Source: an uncultured Planctomycetales bacterium
GTDB lineage: Bacteria > Planctomycetota > Planctomycetia > Pirellulales > Thermoguttaceae
Assembly: GCA_937889015.1 (NCBI GenBank)
Contig: CALARR010000234.1
Span: 1-64,000 of the forward strand
DNA: 64,000 bases
Direction: 5' to 3'
In this document: positions 58,246 to 64,000 of the stretch, piece by piece
Position numbering within the stretch: the first letter of the stretch is position 1
Layout: each line of letters opens with the position of its first letter
Notes under the pieces: generated by a model
What the model was told of the DNA's origin: nothing
Databases searched by the model: none
Seen by the model: only the letters and a program-made list of their open reading frames with translations
Position numbers and translations under genes: made by a program

Positions 58246-59856
58246 TTATGGTGGCGAGACTTTCTGACCTACGAAACCCTCCTTGACGATGCGTGGTCCG
58301 TCTACGGCTGTCCAGTTATACCACGGCATGTCGCACACCGAGGGGCCCGAGTAGATGATTTCAACAGTATAATAACGGCGATACCTTTTGCGGCCGAGGT
58401 CGGGGTTAGTTTCCTTCTCTAAGAGAGGCAAGTTATCATAGAGCGATCCCGAGATAGAGCCGTAGTCATCGAACCAGCCAAGTATGGCCCATCTGTCCCG
58501 GCTGTACTTACTCATTCTTGCGGCCTTGATGGGTGCGAAACGGGCGGAGTGGTAAGGGGTGTCTGTGTGCAGCAACTCACTAAGTCCGATTTTTCTATCA
58601 AGGTGCCCCATGTACGCTTCGTACTGGCTGGCGTCTTGCGGAATGGCGTCAAGGATACGGCTAAGCAGGCTGCCGCCGTGGCCCATTCTCCCATGCACCC
58701 ATCCAATGGCCCGAGCGCCGACAAGAAACGCCAGGATTAGCACAACGGCCGAAACGAGCCACAGACACCGTCGCATCCCGGCTTCGTTCGAGGTTCCTAG
58801 CCGGCTCGACCAGCCCCGTAGCGCCTGGTCTGCCTTCCGCCCCCACCACCTTGCCGATACAAACACTCGGCGCACCCGCACGTCGCGCCGATGCCGCGTC
58901 ACCCCGTAGAAAACCCTGTCCCCTTGCCGCAGCAACCATCTTGTCACGGATAGAATCACAACCAGTGTTGCCCGGCTTCGCTCTTCCCCCCAGCACAAAG
59001 CCTTGCGCTTCCGTTCTTCCCACTGGCGTTTCCGTTTCTCCCACTGACGTTGCGCTTCGCGTTGCCTTTCCAATTCCTCTTCATGCTGGCGTTGCCTCTG
59101 GGCGGCCAGTCGTTCTGCGCGATCGCGTTCCCGTTCCTGCTGTTCGCGGGCCAGTCGCTCCCTTTCTGCCGCCCACTGCCTTTCCCGCTCTTGCTGCTCG
59201 GCCCGTTGCTCCGGCGTCAAAGCAACCGGCTGCATGGGCGCTATTCCAATATCTCGGATGAGGGAGAGGATTCCTTTTGCGGCTTCGCGCACCTCGGGGT
59301 CGGTTGACACAAGACGATCCGTCGCGGCAAGGTCGGCAACGATCATATCGACTCCCGGAGCGTCTCTTGGCCACTGGCGGGGATCGGGTGGCAAACCGTA
59401 GCGCTTCAGGTAGGCGGACGATCTTGTGAAATAGGCGTCGGCGAAGGTCGGGCTGAGCCCTATGGCGGCGGTAGCGTCGACAATGGCCTTCTCGTGGTCG
59501 CCCCACCGAAGGTATGCGGTTGCCCTTGTGAAGTACGCCAAGCACCCTTGCATTGAGTCCGGGTTCAGTTGAATCGCCGCGGTGAGATCGGCAACGGCGT
59601 CCGCATAATCATGTCGCTCCAAGTACGCTCCGCCCCGCCCGATTAAGGCGGCGACATTCTTCGGGTTCAGCAGAAGGGATTCCGTGAAGGCGGCAATGGC
59701 GTTATCCTGGTCCTTGCCTGCCACATAGAGCCCCAGACCTCGACGCGCGTAGGCCGCGCTGGTCGCTGATCGCGCGCTCGCGGCAAGACCCTTGACGCTA
59801 ATCCACCAAATGAAGGCGGCCACCGCGAACGCCAGCAACAGTCCAAGGCCAGACAC
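58246..59856 (-). CDS. TPR/coiled-coil membrane protein, island cargo
   Basis: 536 residues from a GTG with GAGGTG upstream. An N-terminal membrane anchor (GLLLAFAVAAFIWWISV) precedes TPR units (about residues 40-170: AIAAFTESLLLNPKNVAALI, AVADLTAAIQLNPDS, AIVDATAAIGLSPTFADAYF). A long charged coiled coil (about 215-285, rich in Glu/Arg/Gln) follows, then a basic segment, a second membrane segment near residue 370 (LWLVSAVVLILAFLVGARAI) and a 150-residue soluble C-terminal domain. The coiled coil and low-complexity region are unlike the rest of the island. Function unknown; it is the main cargo, so a protective or defence-type role is possible but not shown. Confidence 0.75.
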   Translation of the reverse strand: MSGLGLLLAFAVAAFIWWISVKGLAASARSATSAAYARRGLGLYVAGKDQDNAIAAFTESLLLNPKNVAALIGRGGAYLERHDYADAVADLTAAIQLNPDSMQGCLAYFTRATAYLRWGDHEKAIVDATAAIGLSPTFADAYFTRSSAYLKRYGLPPDPRQWPRDAPGVDMIVADLAATDRLVSTDPEVREAAKGILSLIRDIGIAPMQPVALTPEQRAEQQERERQWAAERERLAREQQERERDRAERLAAQRQRQHEEELERQREAQRQWEKRKRQWEERKRKALCWGEERSRATLVVILSVTRWLLRQGDRVFYGVTRHRRDVRVRRVFVSARWWGRKADQALRGWSSRLGTSNEAGMRRCLWLVSAVVLILAFLVGARAIGWVHGRMGHGGSLLSRILDAIPQDASQYEAYMGHLDRKIGLSELLHTDTPYHSARFAPIKAARMSKYSRDRWAILGWFDDYGSISGSLYDNLPLLEKETNPDLGRKRYRRYYTVEIIYSGPSVCDMPWYNWTAVDGPRIVKEGFVGQKVSPP

Positions 59857-59994
59857 GGTACACCTCGCTGTGTCGTTAACAGCAGGGGAATCAAGACTTC
59901 CGTGTCTGGTTACCTCCTCCTGCGCACTACGCTACCCTCCCGTCGAGAGAACAGCAATTCCCCCCGGCTTCATACCGCCGAGAGGCCCGTCTTG

Positions 59995-60429
59995 TTAGAG
60001 GGCAAGCCAACGGGCATGCCGCCGATCGGTTTGGTGCGCGTCCTGGACGCTTTCGTAGGTTAGGTTGTGGCACTGCCGGCAGGCAAAACGTCGGGCCCCC
60101 GGCGGCAGGAAAAGCTTGCCGGCCCGCCGGCCGCACCTGGGGCAACCAAACCACCACCGCAGCCCGCCAAGCGTCGGTCGAGTCGGTTCCAAGGGAACGC
60201 GAACGCAAATATCCTCCGTGCCTGCCAGTCGGTAGTCCAGGATCAGGTACAGCGTTCCCGCCTCATCCATTACGGAGAAAGCTGCTGCAGCGCCGCCACT
60301 CCACTTCAGCGTTCCGTTGGTGCCCGGGGACAGCACTGGCCGCAGATCGCCGATCCCAAGCGAAAGGCAGTCTTCCACCGTGGTCTTCGCATCGGCGCGT
60401 GGATATCGGCCGCTGCCCAGTCCGCCCAT
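59995..60429 (-). CDS. zinc-ribbon protein typical of integrated elements
   Basis: 144 residues from the ATG at 60429. It begins MGGLGSGR, a start I have seen repeatedly in phage- and island-borne proteins, then a beta-rich domain (LYLILDYRLAGTEDICVRVP). A zinc ribbon follows (CPRC near residue 98 and CRQC near 118, with HNLTYES after it). Role unknown. It is the most distal complete gene of the island, upstream of the TPR cargo gene by 138 bases. Confidence 0.75.
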   Translation of the reverse strand: MGGLGSGRYPRADAKTTVEDCLSLGIGDLRPVLSPGTNGTLKWSGGAAAAFSVMDEAGTLYLILDYRLAGTEDICVRVPLEPTRPTLGGLRWWFGCPRCGRRAGKLFLPPGARRFACRQCHNLTYESVQDAHQTDRRHARWLAL

Positions 60430-60597
60430 CGTTTTCCCCTTTTTGCCAAAATCATTCGGCAAGCCGGCCGGTACATCTTCCCCATGCTCCCACGTCGAGC
60501 ACCCAGCCCCGGACAATCACTTTCACTCGGGCCTTGTGGCACCGCGCCCATAGACCGGTGGGGGCCTCCGAACTTCGTGACGGGGGTGCAGACCAGT

Positions 60598-60792
60598 CTA
60601 CCCGCTATGGCCCCGAATCGCGGCCACAATCGCCTGCCGGGCCTCCGCCGGCAGCGTCGGCCACACCTGCACCACTTGCGCCAGATCGGTATCGATCGGG
60701 CCAGAATCGGCCCCAACTGCAGCGCCGGCTGCAGCGCTCCCTTGGGGCGGTTGTTGCAACTCGTTGTCCAATAACGGGTTGTCGGAATCCGC
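60598..60792 (-). pseudogene. C-terminal integrase-related remnant
   Basis: An open reading of about 64 codons on the minus strand ends DLAQVVQVWPTLPAEARQAI and then VAAIRGHSG before a stop at 60598. This ending resembles the C-terminal tail of other planctomycete island integrases. No start codon or upstream domain remains, and it abuts the right-hand 104-bp repeat. Confidence 0.55.
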
Positions 60793-60896
60793 TCGAATCC
60801 TGTCCTCTCCGCTTCTTGTTATTTGACAAAGACTTACGTGTGCAGCGCAGGCCGTAGCAGGGCGTCGTAACGCCTCGCACGGCCTTGTCTTTGCGC
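60793..60896. repeat. 104-bp direct repeat, right end of island (attR-like)
   Basis: Identical to 53558-53661, including the tRNA-Ser 3' fragment and the sequence encoding the integrase C-terminus. Confidence 0.95.
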
Positions 60897-61168
60897 CCAG
60901 GAGTCGGACGCAGCTCAGGGAACAAGAGGATAAGCCGGGTGTCCTTGCCCGGATGGTGCGCGGTCTTGGGACTGATCACAAGGACCAGGCCGGCCTCCCA
61001 GTCAATATCCGGCCATGGCAGGCTGAGAACTTCAGGCGGGCAGCGTGGGCCCGCGCAGCGACTCAGGGCGCCGATCCGCCGCGAATCGAGGCTGGGAAGG
61101 CTTCCGGCAGTCTGCCTGCGTCCGCTTGGCTGATGAGGCGTTGCCGGCGCGCCTCGTGACGGCGGCAC
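60897..61168 (-). pseudogene. decayed second integrase, remnant of an older island
   Basis: The minus-strand sense repeats the catalytic-domain region of the intact integrase with changes and breaks: RCPPEVLSLPWPDIDWEAG, then VISPKTAHHPGKDTRLILLF against VTSPKTEHHPGHDTRMIPLF. After FPELRP it jumps directly into the 104-bp repeat, so about 440 bases of the catalytic domain are missing. The upstream part is in another frame (RLISQADAGRLPE against RFISQADAGKLLE), so frameshifts are also present. It is not functional. Confidence 0.85.
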
Positions 61169-61382
61169 ACCACCGCGCGCCGGCCATCGATCCGGTCTTC
61201 CTGAAGATGATCGTAGACGGGCCGATCAGGCCGCGTCTTCAGTCGACCACCGCAATGCAGACATCCCGAGATAGAAGCGCCGCGAAGGGTCTTGTGGCGC
61301 GTTGCGCCGGATTTCTTGGCTACGTTCAGAATGATCGTGGTTGCGCGACTCCCGGAATCGTACATGCTCGCTTGGGGCCAGT

Positions 61383-64000
61383 CTATTGCTCGGCCGTTTC
61401 GGCCGGCTTGTCCCCTTTGCAGGCAGCCAGCGCGTCGCGCATCGCCTCGCGGGCGACCGGCAGCAGACTTTCGGCCAGCCGGTCCTCGGCGAGGTCCGGA
61501 CTGGCAGTCAGCTTCCCGAGATCCTCGTTGCAGGCCTGCAACGTCTGGCACGCCCTGTCCAGCGTGTCGCGATCGTTCTCTGGCCGGCCGCGTTCGCGAC
61601 AGATCTGTCCCAGTCGCAGGCGCATGAACTGTACCAGCACTCGGTTGCGCGACGGCAAGCCGGGGAACTCGGTCGTCACCTTCTCTTGGGTCTCCAGTGC
61701 CTTCTGGAAGAAGTGCTCCGCTTCCGTCAGCCTCTGCCTGCCCCAACACGCCATTCCCAGCTTGGCAAGCAGCAATGCCCGGGAACAAGCGTATTGCGGA
61801 ACGGCCGGATGACGTGCCACGAGCCATTCTGACTCCTCCAAGGCCTTGCGGAGCCCCTCTTCGGCGACTGCCGAGAGCGGAAATCGCCCCTGCCATGGAA
61901 ATAGCGCGACCGGGACCCAAGCGTAGGTGGCCATCAACTCGTAGCGGTAGTCGGCGACTGCCGGGTAATGCTCCTTGAGATTCTCGAGGATCTGGATGGC
62001 GCGCAGGCGTCCAGAATTGCCGGCCGGATTGTAGGCGACGGCCGAAGGCCGATAGCAGAGTGCCAGCAGGAAGCGATAGTCGGCGATGTCGGGACGCTCG
62101 CGAGCAAGTTCTTCGAGGATCGCCACGGCCGACGAGCGCAGCCTGCGGGCGCTCTGCTGGACCACAAATGTCTCACGTTCCACTCTCGGCCGACCGGTTG
62201 TGCCCTGGTCGTTCGGGGACAGGCCCAGGTTGCTGAGAAAGTACAGCGTGCGTGCCAACTCGTAACGGCACGCTTCGGGCAGGGGGCCTGCCTGTTCCAT
62301 CGCACGAAGCAGGGCCGAAGCCTGCTGGTGCGACTGGTAGGCCTCTTTCAACTCGAGCTTCGCCGCGCGCACGGCGCCGATCTCGTTGTACGTGTGCGCC
62401 AACTCGGTGGGGATGCGGACGTTAGCCTCAGGTCGTTGCCGCAGTGTGTCGAGTTGCCGGATCGCCCGGGCGTATTGCGTCTCGGCTTCATGGAGCCGGC
62501 CGAGGCGCTGCTGGATGTCGCCCACGCGACGGGCAGCAATGGCCGACTCGAGCATGAGATGGAAGTCGTGGCCTCCCTGCTCGGCCAGGCGATCGTAGAT
62601 GTCCAGCAGGCTTGCCAGCAACGCGGCGGTCTCCTCGGAGGGAGGCACCGGCATGTGCAGCCCTCCGGCCAGCGCCACACAGCGGCACGGCTCGGCCCCC
62701 GTGCCGGAGTCGGAAGCGATCCACACGCGTTCGGGCGAGAGTTGCCGGTAGATGGCGTCCAGCACGTCGAGCGATACTTGCGAGGTGGCCTCGGCCCGGT
62801 CCAGGGCCCGCGCCGTCTCGGTATAGGCTTTTCGGACGTGCAGATAGCCGCCCGTCACGGTGGTGGCCACCGCGATCAACAGCAACACCGCCACGGTCGA
62901 AACGCCTGCCAGGGCCGGGTTTCGACGGCACCAGCGCCAGGCACGTTCCAGCCCGGAAGTGCGCCGGGCGTGAATCGGCTTGTCCTCCAAGAAACGCCGC
63001 AGATCGGCCGCCAGCTCGGCCGCGCTCGGATAGCGTTTCGAAGGGTCGTAGGCCAGGCACTTGAGGAGGATGGTCTCCAGGTCCGGCGGAACGGCGGGGT
63101 CGATCTTCCGCGGTCTCAGCGGCTCTCGGGCCGACTGGCGGTCGCTTGCCCCGCCGGGCATTTCTCCGCAGTCGGCCACCGCACGGAGCGTCAGCAGCTC
63201 GTAGAGCGTCGCGCCCAGGCAATAGACGTCGCTGCGAATGTCGGCCCTGCCGGCCAGTTGTTCGGGCGCCATATAGCGCGGCGTGCCCACCACTTCGCCG
63301 CTGCGGCCGGCGTCGGCCTGATCGACGGCACTGGCCAAACCGAAATCGGCCACGCAGAGCATCCCCTCGCCATCGAGCAAGAGATTGCTCGGTTTGACGT
63401 CGCGATGCAGTGTGCCTTGACGGTGGGCGTAGTCAAGGGCCTCGGCAGCCTGAAGCCCCACGGCGGCCACATCGCTCCATCGCGTAGTACGCTGGGGTTC
63501 GCTACGCTCGCCCCGCCCGGCGCCTGTGTGTCTGTGTGGCTCTGTGCCTGTGTCCCCTTGTGCCTCCGTCCCTCTGTCCCTCTCCGACTGTGTGCCGAAC
63601 TTGGCCTCGATCAGGGCCGCGGCCAAGGTGCGGATCCCGGCCGCGCGTTTCTCCGGGTCTCGGCGCAGGGCGCGAATCACCTCGTCCAGGCCGACTGCTC
63701 GGATCAGGGGCATCACGTAGTAGTGCAGTTCCTCCTGCTGGCCGACGCCGAAGACCGGCACGATGTTCGTGTGGAGCAGTCGAGCGGCCGTCTGCGCCTC
63801 GCGTTGGAACCGCTTCAAGCGTTGGGCCGGCAAGGGCACGTGTCCGGGCAGGATCTTCACGGCCACGCGGCGGCGCAGCGAGCACTGCTCGGCCTCGTAG
63901 ACGACGCCCATTCCACCGCGGCCGATCTCCCGGACCATCCGGAAGTCGCCCACCTGTTGGGGAGGCGTGCGGATCGCCGCGTTCTGCGCAGACTCGTGCC
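61383..64000 (-). CDS. Ser/Thr protein kinase with TPR-type C-terminal region (5' end outside window)
   Basis: At least 872 codons; the frame stays open to the window edge, so the true start lies beyond 64000. Kinase motifs are complete: GRGGMGVVYEAE, VAVKIL, LHRDVKPSNLLLDGEG, DFGLASA, GTPRYMAPEQ and DIRSDVYCLGATLYEL. An inserted low-complexity stretch (GTEAQGDTGTEPHRHTG) lies between the N-lobe and the HRD loop. A membrane segment follows (AGVSTVAVLLLIAVATTVTG), then a helical TPR-like region to the end. It would be a membrane-bound Hanks-type kinase, abundant in planctomycetes, with unknown substrate. Confidence 0.92.
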   Translation of the reverse strand, partial: HESAQNAAIRTPPQQVGDFRMVREIGRGGMGVVYEAEQCSLRRRVAVKILPGHVPLPAQRLKRFQREAQTAARLLHTNIVPVFGVGQQEELHYYVMPLIRAVGLDEVIRALRRDPEKRAAGIRTLAAALIEAKFGTQSERDRGTEAQGDTGTEPHRHTGAGRGERSEPQRTTRWSDVAAVGLQAAEALDYAHRQGTLHRDVKPSNLLLDGEGMLCVADFGLASAVDQADAGRSGEVVGTPRYMAPEQLAGRADIRSDVYCLGATLYELLTLRAVADCGEMPGGASDRQSAREPLRPRKIDPAVPPDLETILLKCLAYDPSKRYPSAAELAADLRRFLEDKPIHARRTSGLERAWRWCRRNPALAGVSTVAVLLLIAVATTVTGGYLHVRKAYTETARALDRAEATSQVSLDVLDAIYRQLSPERVWIASDSGTGAEPCRCVALAGGLHMPVPPSEETAALLASLLDIYDRLAEQGGHDFHLMLESAIAARRVGDIQQRLGRLHEAETQYARAIRQLDTLRQRPEANVRIPTELAHTYNEIGAVRAAKLELKEAYQSHQQASALLRAMEQAGPLPEACRYELARTLYFLSNLGLSPNDQGTTGRPRVERETFVVQQSARRLRSSAVAILEELARERPDIADYRFLLALCYRPSAVAYNPAGNSGRLRAIQILENLKEHYPAVADYRYELMATYAWVPVALFPWQGRFPLSAVAEEGLRKALEESEWLVARHPAVPQYACSRALLLAKLGMACWGRQRLTEAEHFFQKALETQEKVTTEFPGLPSRNRVLVQFMRLRLGQICRERGRPENDRDTLDRACQTLQACNEDLGKLTASPDLAEDRLAESLLPVAREAMRDALAACKGDKPAETAEQ
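63500..63598. repeat. low-complexity repeat inside the kinase gene
   Basis: A GTGTCTGTGTGG/CCCTCTGTCCCTCTCC-type simple sequence, preceded by GGGGTTCGCTACGCTCGCCC hairpin-like sequence (63494-63513), lies in frame within the kinase domain and codes for the Gly/Thr/Glu/Arg-rich insert. Its length is compatible with frame. Confidence 0.7.

Larger units (their letters stand above)
53558..60896. mobile_element. integrative genomic island in tRNA-Ser(GCU)
   Basis: About 7.2 kb between 104-bp direct repeats, with a tyrosine recombinase next to the tRNA gene and all nine genes on the minus strand. The order from the distal end is zinc-ribbon protein, TPR/coiled-coil membrane protein, HTH protein, small ORF, excisionase-like HTH, DUF3987 ATPase, small ORF, XRE regulator, integrase. 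No capsid, portal or conjugation genes are present, so it is a minimal integrative element or satellite. The 3' half of the tRNA is preserved, so function is retained. Confidence 0.9.

Noticed and set aside
60306..60716. 136-codon minus-strand frame overlapping the zinc-ribbon gene
   Set aside because: Arg/Cys-rich shadow; the sense of 60598-60792 is in another frame, as an integrase tail.

Overview
The window (64 kb, high GC) most likely comes from a planctomycete, probably a Pirellulales/Thermoguttaceae-type member and quite possibly a metagenome bin. The sequence basis is a prepilin-headed DUF1559 gene, a Ser/Thr kinase fused to a TPR-like tail, secreted sulfatases and glycoside hydrolases, a DUF1207 protein, Gfo/Idh/MocA and FAD-dependent secreted oxidoreductase families, and many short dispersed palindromic repeats between genes. 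No ribosomal RNA is present, so the assignment rests on gene content.

Layout. 1-6.1 kb: tandem and palindromic repeats, a two-gene minus-strand unit (DUF5060 hydrolase then FAD oxidoreductase), a dual-specificity phosphatase resembling plant glucan phosphatases, and a ThiF/MoeB-type E1 enzyme. 6.3-11.1 kb: a housekeeping block, dnaG and rpoD behind a very good sigma-70 promoter, closed by an intrinsic terminator, then a zinc-ribbon coiled-coil protein. 11.2-20.2 kb: sugar porter, M14 carboxypeptidase, Gfo/Idh/MocA oxidoreductase, secreted glycosidase-like protein, LpxL-type acyltransferase and an ICMT-like methyltransferase. 20.6-24.0 kb: a 1142-residue membrane protein of unknown role.

24.0-30.9 kb is a foreign-looking block: GH99/71-like protein, an unknown 804-residue secreted protein and a sulfatase in one coupled unit, then the first ~55 codons of a second sulfatase. 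The block is bounded by a 32-bp direct repeat that duplicates the 3' end of the 1142-residue gene. Right after it lie two attC-like hairpins that delimit a small zinc-ribbon ORF and a GNAT acetyltransferase, resembling integron cassettes without an integrase.

32.7-38.9 kb (minus strand): DUF1284 protein, a synthetase plus nitrilase pair that looks like a split glutamine-dependent NAD synthetase, a thioredoxin-fold lipoprotein without its cysteines, aspS and miaA. 39.4-46 kb: DUF1559 protein, MscS channel, and a FixL/FixJ-like histidine kinase with two response regulators. 46.3-53.3 kb: a frameshifted carbohydrate-binding protein, GH36-like protein, a Tat-signal protein, an AraC/XylR stump, a deoxyhypusine-synthase-like protein, a thiamine-binding protein and DUF1207.

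53.5-60.9 kb is an integrative island in the 3' end of tRNA-Ser(GCU): tyrosine integrase, XRE regulator, DUF3987 ATPase, excisionase-like HTH, small ORFs, and cargo (TPR/coiled-coil membrane protein, zinc-ribbon protein), bounded by a 104-bp direct repeat. Beyond it lies the decayed integrase of an older island. The window ends inside a Ser/Thr protein kinase gene (61.4-64.0 kb).
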